Of a stretch of 64,000 bases of DNA, positions 35,477 through 44,212 are shown in pieces. Each line of letters begins with the position of its first letter. Position 1 is the first letter of the stretch. Made by a program: the position numbers and the translations under genes. The notes beneath the pieces were generated by a model, which had not been told where the DNA came from, searched no databases, and saw nothing but the letters and a program-made list of their open reading frames with translations. The stretch is from Actinomarinicola tropica (GTDB lineage Bacteria > Actinomycetota > Acidimicrobiia > Acidimicrobiales > SKKL01): assembly GCF_009650215.1 (NCBI RefSeq), contig NZ_CP045851.1, forward strand, positions 1,589,189 through 1,653,188, given 5' to 3'.

Positions 35477-35496
35477 ACTGGACCGACCGGTCAAGT
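35477..35496. promoter_or_regulatory. 20-bp inverted repeat, candidate repressor operator
   Basis: ACTGGACC-GACC-GGTCAAGT has 8-bp arms (one mismatch) separated by 4 bp. The core GACCGGTC is a perfect palindrome. It lies between the SDR start and the divergent DUF3048 gene, just upstream of the TTCGAC/TACCCT promoter. The size and shape fit a TetR-type operator. The cognate regulator is not next to it. Confidence 0.5.
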
Positions 35497-35508
35497 CCGC
35501 GGCGCGCG

Positions 35509-35536
35509 TTCGACGTCGGGCGGGCAGGAGTACCCT
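35509..35536 (+). promoter_or_regulatory. Sigma-70-type promoter for the DUF3048 gene
   Basis: TTCGAC (35509-35514) and TACCCT (35531-35536) are 16 nt apart, and the hexamer ends 6 nt before ATG 35543. This is a leaderless arrangement with a plausible -35. Confidence 0.6.
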
Positions 35537-35542
35537 CGGACC

Positions 35543-37051
35543 ATGAGGTGGGGACGCGCCCTGGCGCTGCTCACGTGCCTGGCGCTCGTCCTGGTCGGGG
35601 TGGGCGACGGTGCCGTCCTCGCGCAGGACGACGTCGGCCCGGGTGCGGCAGAGGACGCCGCTGCGCTCCGCCAGGAGCTCCGTGCCCAGCGCGACGGGCT
35701 GCGCTCCGAGCTGGCGGCTCTCGAGGACGAGCTCGCGGCGACGGCGTCGCGCCTGGTCGAGCTGGAGGCCGCGATCGACGACGCCGAGGACGAGCAGGCC
35801 GACGCCGTCACCGACCGGGCCATCGCCGAGGACGAGCGTGAGCGCCCGCTCGCCGTGCGCCGCGCCATCGCGATCGAGACCTACATGAACGGCGACCCCA
35901 ACGCGAACAGCCTCATCAACGAGGTCCTCCAGGCCAACTCGAGCATGGACGGCGCACGCGACCGCGCCCTCTACACCAGCGTCGTCGACTGGGCGTCGCA
36001 GACCCTCGACGAGCTCGACCGCGAGATCGAGCAGCTGTCCGACCGCATCGCGGAGCTCGAGGAGGACGTCATCCCCGGTCTCGAGGAGGAGCTGGCCGAC
36101 CTCGCGGCCAGCCAGTCGGACCAGCTCTCCCGACGCGACGGGTTGATCTCGCAGATCGAGGAGCTCGACCGGCAGATCACGGCGCTGAGCCGGGCCCCGC
36201 TCACCGGGCTCCCGGTGGAGGAGCCGTCGCTCCGACCCATCCTCATCGTGAAGATCGACAACGTCGGCCCGGCCCGGCCGCAGGTGGGGATCAACGCCGC
36301 CGACATCGTCGTCGAGGAGAAGGTGGAGGGCGGGCTCAGCCGCTTCGCCGCCATGTTCCAGTCGACCGGCTCGGACCCCGTCGGTCCGGTGCGGTCGGCA
36401 CGCACGAGCGACGTCAACATCTTCGGCAACCTCGACGCCCCGCTCTTCGCCTACTCGGGATCCAACCGCGGCGTGCTCGCGGCGCTGGTGGACTCCGAGC
36501 TCGTCGACGTGGGGGCCACCACCGAGGGCGGCCAGTACTTCCGCGACAACGGTCGTCGCGCGCCCCACAACCTGTTCACCCGCACGTCGTCGCTGTGGGC
36601 GGCGCGCCAGGGCGGCATCCCGACCGCGCTCTTCGAGTACCGGGACGAGGACGAGCCGCTGCCCGGCTCCGCTCGCCCGGCCACCGGCGTCGACCTGACC
36701 TACGGGGCCGCCAGCGCCCGCTTCATCTGGAACGGCAGCGGGTGGGCCCGGGAGACCGACGGACGGCCGCACACCGACGCGAGCGGCACCCAGGCGGCGC
36801 CGGCCAACGTGGTCGTGCGCTTCACCGAGTACCGCCCGAGCGTCGCCGACAGCCGCTCGCCCGAGGCGGTCACCGTCGGGTCCGGCGAGCTGTGGGTCCT
36901 GACCGCGGGCCAGGTCGTCGTCGGTCGGTGGGAGCAGGACTCGATCGACGCCCCCACCCGGTGGCTCGACGGGTCGGGCGACCCCATCCGCCTCACGCCG
37001 GGACGGACCTGGATCGTCATGCCCGATCCGGGGCGGGCGACGCTGCGCTGA
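35543..37051 (+). CDS. Secreted coiled-coil DUF3048 (YerB-like) protein
   Basis: The 502-residue protein has an N-terminal signal peptide (MRWGRALALLTCLALVLVGVG, with AQDD after the likely cut). Then come two long coiled-coil blocks (about residues 40-100 and 140-205) separated by an ETYMNGDPNANSL segment. The C-terminal DUF3048 domain (about 220-500) carries RPILIVKIDNVGPARPQVGINAADIVVEE (shown in pieces), FAAMFQSTGSDPVGPVRSAR and APHNLF. The N-terminal half resembles the coiled-coil regulators of peptidoglycan hydrolases, which suggests an envelope role. The fusion of the two parts is unusual compared with plain YerB lipoproteins. Confidence 0.85.
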   Translation: MRWGRALALLTCLALVLVGVGDGAVLAQDDVGPGAAEDAAALRQELRAQRDGLRSELAALEDELAATASRLVELEAAIDDAEDEQADAVTDRAIAEDERERPLAVRRAIAIETYMNGDPNANSLINEVLQANSSMDGARDRALYTSVVDWASQTLDELDREIEQLSDRIAELEEDVIPGLEEELADLAASQSDQLSRRDGLISQIEELDRQITALSRAPLTGLPVEEPSLRPILIVKIDNVGPARPQVGINAADIVVEEKVEGGLSRFAAMFQSTGSDPVGPVRSARTSDVNIFGNLDAPLFAYSGSNRGVLAALVDSELVDVGATTEGGQYFRDNGRRAPHNLFTRTSSLWAARQGGIPTALFEYRDEDEPLPGSARPATGVDLTYGAASARFIWNGSGWARETDGRPHTDASGTQAAPANVVVRFTEYRPSVADSRSPEAVTVGSGELWVLTAGQVVVGRWEQDSIDAPTRWLDGSGDPIRLTPGRTWIVMPDPGRATLR

Positions 37052-37091
37052 CGGTCCGATCGCACGCCCCGTCGGGGAGTGCGGTTCTGTC

Positions 37092-37097
37092 TAGGGT
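37092..37097 (+). promoter_or_regulatory. Predicted -10 box (TAGGGT)
   Basis: TAGGGT lies 6 nt upstream of GTG 37104, matching the leaderless pattern. Confidence 0.55.
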
Positions 37098-37103
37098 GGG
37101 CAG

Positions 37104-38900
37104 GTGAGCGACTACCAGGCACCGCTGCGTGACATCCTCTTCGCCCTCGACACGTTCTGCGACCTCGACGAGATCGCCGCCCTTCCCGGCTTCGAGCACG
37201 CCGACCGCGACACGGTGGCCGCCCTCGTCGAGGAGGCCGGGCGGTTCATGGCCGACGTCGTCGCACCCACCAACCGCGTGGGCGACGAGGTGGGCGCCCG
37301 CCTGGTCGACGGCGAGGTCGTCACGCCACCGGGGTTCGCCGACGCGTACGGGCGCTACGTCGACGCCGGGTGGGGCGGGGTGCCGTTCGACCCGGAGTAC
37401 GGCGGCGGCGGGTTCCCCTGGGCGGTGGGCCTCGTGCTCCAGGAGATCCTGACCTCGGCGAACATGGCGTTCTCGATGTGTCCGCTGCTCACCCAGGGCG
37501 CCATCGACATGTTGAGCCACCACGGCTCCACCGAGCAGAAGCAGACGTACCTCCCGAAGATGATCACCGGCGAGTGGACCGGCACGATGAACCTCACCGA
37601 GCCGGAGGCCGGGTCCGACGTCGGGGCGCTGCGCACGCGGGCCGAGCGGGCCGAGGACGGCTCCTACCGCATCGTCGGGACCAAGATCTTCATCAGCTTC
37701 GGCGCCCACGACATGGCGGAGAACATCGTCCACCTCGTGCTCGCCCGCACGCCCGACGCGCCGCCCGGCACCAAGGGCATCTCCTGCTTCATCGTTCCCG
37801 AGCGTCTGGTGGGCGACGACGGGTCGCTCGGCGAGCGCAACGACGTCCGGGTGGCCTCGATCGAGCACAAGATGGGCATCAACGGCAGCCCCACCTGCGT
37901 CCTCTCCTTCGGTGACGACGGCGGCGCCATCGGCTACCTGATCGGCGAGGAGAACGCCGGCATGGCCTACATGTTCACGATGATGAACAACGCCCGCCTG
38001 TCGGTCGGCCTCGAGGGCCTGGCCCTGGCCGAGCGGGCGTGGCAGCCGACGTTGCGGTTCGCCCACGAGCGGCTCCAGGGTCGGGCGCCGGGAGCCCCGC
38101 GCGGCGAGTCCTCGCCGATCGTCGAGCATCCCGACGTCCGTCGGATGCTGCTCACGATGAAGGCGTACATCGACGCCATGCGGGCCCTGCTCTACCTCAA
38201 CGCCGCATCGATGGACCGGGCCGCGCACCACCCCGATCCGGACGTGCGGGAGCGGAGCCAGGAGCTGGTCGACCTGCTCATCCCCCTCTCGAAGGCGTGG
38301 AGCACCGACCTCGGATCGGTCGTCACGTCCCTCGCCATCCAGGTGCACGGAGGGATGGGCTACGTCGAGGAGACCGGCGTCGCCCAGCACTACCGGGATG
38401 CCCGGATCACCTCGATCTACGAGGGCACCAACGGCATCCAGGCCATGGATCTCGTCGGGCGGAAGCTGCCCATGCGCGCGGGGGGCGTCGTCGCCGACCA
38501 CCTCGGCCGCATGCGGGAGGTGCTCGACCGCCTCGACGGCGAGCTGAGCGACGCCGGCGTGCAGCTCGCGGCGGCGATCGACGCCACCGAGGCCGCCACC
38601 CGCAGCGTCCTCGAGCGGGGCGCCGCCGACCCGTCCGACGCGCTGGCCGCGGCGAGCCCCTACCTGCGCATCCTGGCCGTCACCACCGGCGGCTGGCTGA
38701 TGGCGCGCCAGGCGCTCGCGGCGCGCGACGCCGCCGCCGGCGCCCGCTCCGACGACGAGCGGACGTCGCTCGAGGGCAAGGTCGCGGTCGCCCGCTTCTT
38801 CATGGAGCAGCTGCTGCCGGAGGTCCACGGCCTCGTGCCCGCCGCCACGGCGCCGGCCGCCGGCCTCTACGCCGTCGACCCCTCGGTGCTCGCCCCGTGA
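37104..38900 (+). CDS. Acyl-CoA dehydrogenase (large form with C-terminal extension)
   Basis: The 598-residue protein contains the acyl-CoA dehydrogenase N-terminal, middle and C-terminal domains. Motifs are NLTEPEAGSDVGALRTRA (middle), GTKIFISFG, MMNNARLSVGLEGLALAERA, GGMGYVEETGVAQHYRDARI and YEGTNGIQAMDL with the likely catalytic Glu. It has an extra 150-residue C-terminal domain, as in the large FadE5/AcdA subgroup of actinobacteria. It oxidises an acyl-CoA to the trans-2-enoyl-CoA with FAD and passes electrons to ETF. GTG 38897 of lgt overlaps its stop by 4 nt. Confidence 0.92.
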   Translation: MSDYQAPLRDILFALDTFCDLDEIAALPGFEHADRDTVAALVEEAGRFMADVVAPTNRVGDEVGARLVDGEVVTPPGFADAYGRYVDAGWGGVPFDPEYGGGGFPWAVGLVLQEILTSANMAFSMCPLLTQGAIDMLSHHGSTEQKQTYLPKMITGEWTGTMNLTEPEAGSDVGALRTRAERAEDGSYRIVGTKIFISFGAHDMAENIVHLVLARTPDAPPGTKGISCFIVPERLVGDDGSLGERNDVRVASIEHKMGINGSPTCVLSFGDDGGAIGYLIGEENAGMAYMFTMMNNARLSVGLEGLALAERAWQPTLRFAHERLQGRAPGAPRGESSPIVEHPDVRRMLLTMKAYIDAMRALLYLNAASMDRAAHHPDPDVRERSQELVDLLIPLSKAWSTDLGSVVTSLAIQVHGGMGYVEETGVAQHYRDARITSIYEGTNGIQAMDLVGRKLPMRAGGVVADHLGRMREVLDRLDGELSDAGVQLAAAIDATEAATRSVLERGAADPSDALAAASPYLRILAVTTGGWLMARQALAARDAAAGARSDDERTSLEGKVAVARFFMEQLLPEVHGLVPAATAPAAGLYAVDPSVLAP

Positions 38901-39718
38901 GCACGGTCGGGCTCGTCCTCGCCTCCATCCCGAGCCCGTCGTCGGGCACGATCTCGATCGGCCCGCTCGAGCTGCGCGCCTACGGGCTGATGATCGCCCT
39001 CGGCGTGCTGGCCGCGGTGTGGCTCGCCCAGCGGCGCTGGTCGGCGCGCGGCGGCGACCCCGACGACATCGCGAGCATCGCGATGTGGGCGGTGCCCGCG
39101 GGGCTCGTCGGCGCCCGGCTGTACCACGTCGCCACCGACTGGCGGAAGTACCAGGGCCGCTGGGAGGACGTCGTCAAGATCTGGGAGGGCGGCCTCGGCG
39201 TGCCGGGAGGGATGGCCCTCGGCGTCGTCGTGGGGCTGGTCGTCGCGCGACGGAGGGGCATCGCCGTGCCCGAGATCCTCGATGCGGCCACACCCGCCCT
39301 GCCCCTCGCCCAGGCGATCGGCCGCTGGGGCAACTGGTTCAACCAGGAGCTGTTCGGCGGGCCCACGGACCTGCCCTGGGGGCTCGAGATCGACCCGGGC
39401 CGCCGCCCCGACGAGCACCTCACCGAGGCGACGTTCCACCCGACCTTCCTCTACGAGTCGCTCTGGAACCTCGCGCTCTGCCTCGTGCTCGTCCGCATCG
39501 ACCGGGCGAAGGTGCTGAAGCCCGGCCGGCTGTTCGCCGCCTACGTGCTCGGCTACTTCGTGGTCCGTCTGGTGATGGAGCTCCTGCGCACCGATCCGGC
39601 GAGCCTGGTGCTCGGCGTGCGCATCAACATCTGGACGAGCCTCATCGGCATCGCGGCCGGTGCGTGGTTCGTGTGGACGGGTCGTCGCCGGGACGAGGCC
39701 GCGGAACCGGTCGCCTGA
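38897..39718 (+). CDS. lgt: Prolipoprotein diacylglyceryl transferase
   Basis: The 273-residue protein has about seven membrane helices. The Lgt signature GRWGNWFNQELFGGPTDLPWG is complete with its Arg and Glu. HPTFLYESLWN is the second conserved block. It transfers a diacylglyceryl group from phosphatidylglycerol to the lipobox Cys of preprolipoproteins. Its location behind an acyl-CoA dehydrogenase by a GTGA overlap is unusual. The lipoprotein at 21252 is one potential substrate. Confidence 0.94.
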   Translation: MSTVGLVLASIPSPSSGTISIGPLELRAYGLMIALGVLAAVWLAQRRWSARGGDPDDIASIAMWAVPAGLVGARLYHVATDWRKYQGRWEDVVKIWEGGLGVPGGMALGVVVGLVVARRRGIAVPEILDAATPALPLAQAIGRWGNWFNQELFGGPTDLPWGLEIDPGRRPDEHLTEATFHPTFLYESLWNLALCLVLVRIDRAKVLKPGRLFAAYVLGYFVVRLVMELLRTDPASLVLGVRINIWTSLIGIAAGAWFVWTGRRRDEAAEPVA

Positions 39719-39726
39719 CCGGGCCC

Positions 39727-40716
39727 TCAGGCCAGGTGGGCGGGGGCGTCGAACGTGCTGAGGTAGCCCGTGCCGTCCACGGTCGCCGCCAGGCGGTGGT
39801 AGGGGTGGTGCTGCGACAGCGTGCCGACCGGTCCCGTGGGCGGGTGCAGCAGCAGGTCGCGCACGTCGTAGGCGATGGCGTAGAGCCGCACCCGCTCGAA
39901 CTGCGACGGGAAGGCGAACAGCTCGGGGTAGTCCTCGGCCAGCCACCAGGGGACCTCGCGGTAGTCCTCGGCGTGGGTGAGGTGCTCGTAGTCCTCGGCC
40001 ACGTGGAGGTGGGGGAGGGCGCAGAACCGCAGGAACACGTCGAGGTCGAGGTCGGCGGGACCCGGGCGGGCCCACTCGAAGTCGAGGATCGCCGTGATGC
40101 GGTGACCGTCCCACATGACGTTCTCGAACGTCAGGTCGCCGTGGACGAGCGTCGAGGTGTCGTAGGGCGTGAGCGCCGCCGCGGTGTCGCTGACGAGCCG
40201 CTCGGTGCGCTCGAGCAGGTCGCGGTCCACGTGCGGCAGGGTCTTGGCCTTGTCGACCGCCACCAACAGCGGCATGACCGGCGAGAACGTCACCGCGGAG
40301 AGCAGCTGGGGCGCGGCCGAGTCGAGGTCGGGGAGGTCGGGCGGCGCCGGCGTGGAGTGCAGCGCCCGCAGCCGGCCCGCGAGCTGGTGGATGGCCTCGC
40401 GCCGCTCGATGCGCGACATCGTCGGCCAGCAGCGGGCGAGCACCTGCCCCGGCACCCGACGGACGATCAGCCAGTCGGCGCCGGGCTTGCCGCCGTAGGC
40501 CACGATCTCGGGGTACCCGACCTCGACGGGGAGGTGGGGGGCCAGCGCGGCCTCGCGCCGCAGGCGCGGGTCGAGTCGGCGGTTGACGCGGATCACGTAC
40601 TCGTCGGAGATCCACACCTCGTTCGTCACGCTGGACGCCCGTCGCAGCGGCATGTCCATGTCGAGGAACGCCGACTGGAGGGCGCGACGGGCTCGGGCGA
40701 TCGCGAAGCTGCTCAC
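39727..40716 (-). CDS. Aminoglycoside phosphotransferase-like kinase (APH family)
   Basis: The 329-residue protein has the APH/choline-kinase motifs: Brenner-type LVHGDLTFENVMWDG with catalytic Asp, and ILDFEWARPGPADLDLD with the metal-binding Asp. The N-terminal ATP-binding region is VWISDEYVIRVNR. The natural substrate is unknown; it is not necessarily resistance related. GTG 40716 has AGGA 9 nt upstream. It lies downstream of the serine hydrolase on the same strand. Confidence 0.88.
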   Translation of the reverse strand: MSSFAIARARRALQSAFLDMDMPLRRASSVTNEVWISDEYVIRVNRRLDPRLRREAALAPHLPVEVGYPEIVAYGGKPGADWLIVRRVPGQVLARCWPTMSRIERREAIHQLAGRLRALHSTPAPPDLPDLDSAAPQLLSAVTFSPVMPLLVAVDKAKTLPHVDRDLLERTERLVSDTAAALTPYDTSTLVHGDLTFENVMWDGHRITAILDFEWARPGPADLDLDVFLRFCALPHLHVAEDYEHLTHAEDYREVPWWLAEDYPELFAFPSQFERVRLYAIAYDVRDLLLHPPTGPVGTLSQHHPYHRLAATVDGTGYLSTFDAPAHLA

Positions 40717-40810
40717 GGGGTGCGGTCCTGGTCGTCCACGGCCTCCTCCAGATCGGCACGTCCGGCGCCGTGTTGACGATCTGGGCGGAAATCGCCCCTG
40801 ACGTGCACCG

Positions 40811-41626
40811 TCAGGTCGCGGCCGCGAGCACCGCGTCGCCGAGACGACGCCACGGCGCAGGTGCCCACTCGCCGAAGTCGCGGTCGCCGGCCACGACGAG
40901 GGCGCATCGGGCCACGGGATCGACCCAGACGAGGGAGCCGCTGCGACCGAAGTGGCCGAAGGTGCGCGCCGACGCCCCGTCCGGCGTCCAGTGCGGTGCC
41001 TTCGTCCCACGCACCTCGAACCCGAGGCCCCAGTCGTTGGCGTCCTGGGGGCCGAAGCCCGGGAGCACGCCCGGCAGCCCCGGCCAGGCGGTGGACACGG
41101 CGGTGTCGCGCGTGGGCCGCGACACGGTCGTGGGGTCGTCCCGCCAGAGCTCGATCGCGAACCGGGCCATGTCCTCGACCGAGCCGACGGCGCCGTGCGC
41201 CGGGGACCCCTCGAGCGCGGTGGCGGTCATCGCGAGCGGCTGGAGGACGGCCTCGCGGACGTAGGTCGCCACGTCGATGCCCGAGGCGTCGCGCAGGTGG
41301 GCCCCGAGCAGCTCGAACCCCCGGTTGGAGTAGATGCGACGGGTGGCCGGCGCTGCGAGCACCTCGTCGTCGTCGGGGCCGATCCCAGACGCGTGGGCGA
41401 GGAGGTGGCGGACGGTCGACCCGGGCGGCCCGAGGGGGTCGTCGAGGCCGATCGACCCCTCCTCGACCGCCACGTGGAGCGCGAGCGCGACGATCGGCTT
41501 GGTGACCGACGCCAGCGGGAAGCGGCGGTCGGTGTCGCCGGCGCGCTGCACCGATCCGTCGGGGAGCACCGCCGCGGCCCCCACCTGGTCGACCGGCCAG
41601 CTCGTCACCTCGTCGAGAGCACCCAT
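40811..41626 (-). CDS. Serine hydrolase of the beta-lactamase/PBP class C family
   Basis: The 271-residue protein has the SxxK motif in LASVTKPIVALAL (near residue 40) and the YxN motif in RIYSNRGFELLG. A final HFGRSGSLVW segment resembles the KTG region. It has no signal peptide, so it is probably cytoplasmic and may be an esterase rather than a cell-wall enzyme. It shares a 36-nt intergenic region with the divergent cyclase gene. Confidence 0.87.
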   Translation of the reverse strand: MGALDEVTSWPVDQVGAAAVLPDGSVQRAGDTDRRFPLASVTKPIVALALHVAVEEGSIGLDDPLGPPGSTVRHLLAHASGIGPDDDEVLAAPATRRIYSNRGFELLGAHLRDASGIDVATYVREAVLQPLAMTATALEGSPAHGAVGSVEDMARFAIELWRDDPTTVSRPTRDTAVSTAWPGLPGVLPGFGPQDANDWGLGFEVRGTKAPHWTPDGASARTFGHFGRSGSLVWVDPVARCALVVAGDRDFGEWAPAPWRRLGDAVLAAAT

Positions 41627-41637
41627 GTCGACGGTCG

Positions 41638-41655
41638 ACCGTACCTCGCTAGGGT
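41638..41655. promoter_or_regulatory. Divergent -10 boxes in a 36-nt intergenic region
   Basis: On the minus strand TACGGT (41643-41638) lies 11 nt before the ATG of the serine hydrolase. On the plus strand TAGGGT (41650-41655) lies 7 nt before GTG 41663. The two hexamers are only 6 nt apart, so the genes likely compete for polymerase. The repeated GTCGAC (41627-41638) is a possible operator. Confidence 0.5.
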
Positions 41656-41662
41656 CGTCGCC

Positions 41663-42253
41663 GTGTCCCCAGGCAGCTACGAACCCGAGGCCGTCGGCCG
41701 ACGCGTCCGCCGCACGTTCGGGTTCGTCGACCTCTCGGGGTTCACCACGCTGACCGCCCGCGAGGGCGACGAGGAGGCGGTCAGGGTCCTCACCGTCTTC
41801 CGCAACGCCGTGCGCTCCGTCGCCGGCTACAACGGGGTCCGCGTCGCCAAGTGGCTGGGCGACGGGGCGATGCTCGTCTCGACCGAGACCCGACCGATGG
41901 TCGAGGCGATCCTCGAGATCGAGCAGCGCATCGACGCCGACGGATCGGGCCTCCCGCTCCGGGCCGGCATCACCGCCGGGGACGTCATCCTCTTCGAGGG
42001 CGACGACTACGTCGGCAGCAGCGTCAACCTCGCCGCCCGCCTGTGCGACTCGGCGGAGCCGTGCCAGGTGCTGGCCCCCGTCGACGTGGTCGAGGCCCTC
42101 GGGCGGACGCCGGACGAGGTCGACCGGTTGGTGCTGCGTGGCATGACCGAGCCCATCGAGGTCGTCGACCTCCAGCGCGAGCTCGCGCCCCCGTCACGCA
42201 CCGGGGACGGCTCGTCGCCGGTGCGCGACCGGCCGTCGGGTCCGGCAGACTGA
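41663..42253 (+). CDS. Single-domain class III nucleotidyl cyclase (predicted adenylate cyclase)
   Basis: The 196-residue protein is essentially one class III cyclase domain. The metal-binding Asps are in GFVDLSGFTTL and WLGDGAML. The purine-selecting residues are Lys (VRVAKWLGDG) and Asp (GDDYVGSSVN), the ATP-type pair. The transition-state Asn and Arg are in SVNLAARL. It should make cAMP as a homodimer. There is no sensor domain; about 20 residues precede the catalytic part and a 35-residue tail follows. Leaderless-type promoter upstream. Confidence 0.9.
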   Translation: MSPGSYEPEAVGRRVRRTFGFVDLSGFTTLTAREGDEEAVRVLTVFRNAVRSVAGYNGVRVAKWLGDGAMLVSTETRPMVEAILEIEQRIDADGSGLPLRAGITAGDVILFEGDDYVGSSVNLAARLCDSAEPCQVLAPVDVVEALGRTPDEVDRLVLRGMTEPIEVVDLQRELAPPSRTGDGSSPVRDRPSGPAD

Positions 42254-42293
42254 CCCCGCCGATCGGCACAGGTTCGACGAAGGGGAGCCCCAC

Positions 42294-42785
<492 letters not shown>

Positions 42786-42814
42786 CCGTGGTCACGGGGT
42801 GGAGCCGGTAGCCT

Positions 42815-42957
42815 GGCTCTCCGAGGGAGCGCCCGGCTTCGGCGCCCTCGCGGGTCGTCTGCAACGCGCGCAGGTCGGAACTGCGTCCGCACGGTAGGTG
42901 ACCCAGCCGTAGCGAACCGCGGGATCGACCCGCGCCCGACCACCCCGTGGAGCACAC
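42815..42957 (+). ncRNA. Structured 5' leader of the DEAD-box helicase gene
   Basis: About 140 nt lie between a TAGCCT -10-like hexamer (42809-42814) and the start codon. Three foldable units were found by eye: a bulged hairpin (42823-42849, GAGGG/CCCTC plus CGCC/GGCG), a three-way junction closed by GGGTC (42853-42857) and GACCC (42899-42903) with CTGC/GCAG and TGCG/CGCA arms, and a 6-bp hairpin (42918-42934, CGCGGG/CCCGCG). The junction single strands GTCGGAAC and CGGTAGGT look conserved-type but no known family was matched. The leader may be a thermosensor or autoregulatory element. Confidence 0.45.
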
Positions 42958-44124
42958 GTGCCACCGACCTTCCAATCCCTCGGCGTGTCCGCCGACCTCT
43001 GCGACGCGCTCGCCGAGCGCGGCATCACCACCGCCTTCCCCATCCAGGCGATGTCGCTGCCCGACGGGCTCGCTGGCCGCGACATCTGCGGCAAGGCCAA
43101 GACCGGCTCCGGCAAGACGCTCGCCTTCGGCATCCCCGTGATCGAGCGACTCGCCAAGGCCGACCCCGGCCGGCCCACCGGCATCGCGCTCGTGCCGACG
43201 CGCGAGCTCGCCGTCCAGGTGCGCGACGAGCTCGCCCCGCTGGCCGCCACCCGCGGCCTCACCGTCGAGGCGATCTACGGCGGCGCCGACATCGACAAGC
43301 AGATCCGCCAGCTGAAGAAGGGCATCGACCTCGTCGTCGCCACCCCCGGCCGGATGATCGACCTCATCGAGCGGGGCGAGGTCACGGTGGCTGCGGTCAG
43401 CCACATCGTGATCGACGAGGCCGACCGCATGGCCGACATGGGCTTCATGCCCCAGGTCGAGTGGGTGCTGCGCCACGCCACCGACGTCGACCAGACGCTC
43501 CTGTTCTCGGCCACGCTCGACGGCGCCGTCGACGGCCTCGTCCAGCGGTACCAGACCGATCCGGTCGTCCACGAGGTCGCGTCCGAGTCGGTCACCGTCG
43601 ACCTGATGACCCACCGCTTCGTCCAGGTGCACCAGATGGACAAGGCCAAGGTCGGCGCGTCGATCGCCCGCGGTGCCGGTCGCACGATGTTCTTCACCCG
43701 GACGAAGCGGGGTGCGGACAAGCTGGCCGAGCAGCTGGAGAAGGAGGGCGTGTCGGCCGCCGCGATCCACGGCGACCTCCGCCAGTCCGCCCGGGAGAAG
43801 GCGCTCGAGCGCTTCACGGCCGGCAAGCTCCAGGCACTCGTGGCCACCGACGTCGCTGCTCGTGGGATCCACGTCGACGACGTCGACGTGGTCGTCCACT
43901 ACGACCCGCCCGAGGACCACAAGACGTACCTCCACCGCTCCGGGCGCACGGCGCGTGCGGGGGAGGCCGGCCTCGTGGTCACGCTCGTCCTGTGGGACCA
44001 GGAGCTCGAGGTGAAGCGGCTGCAGCGGCGGGTCGGCATCGTGATGCCCCTCGTCGAGATGTTCTCCAACGATCCGCGCCTCGCCGACCTGGCGGCGTGG
44101 GACCCGGAGGCCGCCGCGGGCTGA
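42958..44124 (+). CDS. DEAD-box ATP-dependent RNA helicase
   Basis: The 388-residue protein has the full motif set: Q-motif FPIQAMSLPDGLAG, motif I AKTGSGKT, Ia PTRELAVQV, II DEAD (VIDEADRMADMG), III SAT (FSATLD), IV FFTRTKRGADKL, V ATDVAARGIHVD, VI HRSGRTARAG. The C-terminal tail is short. It is a compact RhlE-like helicase for RNA remodelling or ribosome assembly. The start is GTG 42958, with CCGTGGAG upstream. A long structured leader precedes it. Confidence 0.94.
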   Translation: MPPTFQSLGVSADLCDALAERGITTAFPIQAMSLPDGLAGRDICGKAKTGSGKTLAFGIPVIERLAKADPGRPTGIALVPTRELAVQVRDELAPLAATRGLTVEAIYGGADIDKQIRQLKKGIDLVVATPGRMIDLIERGEVTVAAVSHIVIDEADRMADMGFMPQVEWVLRHATDVDQTLLFSATLDGAVDGLVQRYQTDPVVHEVASESVTVDLMTHRFVQVHQMDKAKVGASIARGAGRTMFFTRTKRGADKLAEQLEKEGVSAAAIHGDLRQSAREKALERFTAGKLQALVATDVAARGIHVDDVDVVVHYDPPEDHKTYLHRSGRTARAGEAGLVVTLVLWDQELEVKRLQRRVGIVMPLVEMFSNDPRLADLAAWDPEAAAG

Positions 44125-44212
44125 GCGGGTGTGGGCCGGACGGCCCATATCCCCCCGACGTGGAGCGGCGATCTCTTCAGCGACGGCCGATCGGTGGCCG
44201 GAGGAGATCGCG

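Noticed and set aside
40952-41662. Plus-strand upstream extension of the cyclase reading frame
   Set aside because: It runs opposite the serine hydrolase gene and lacks similarity. The cyclase domain begins soon after GTG 41663, which has its own promoter.
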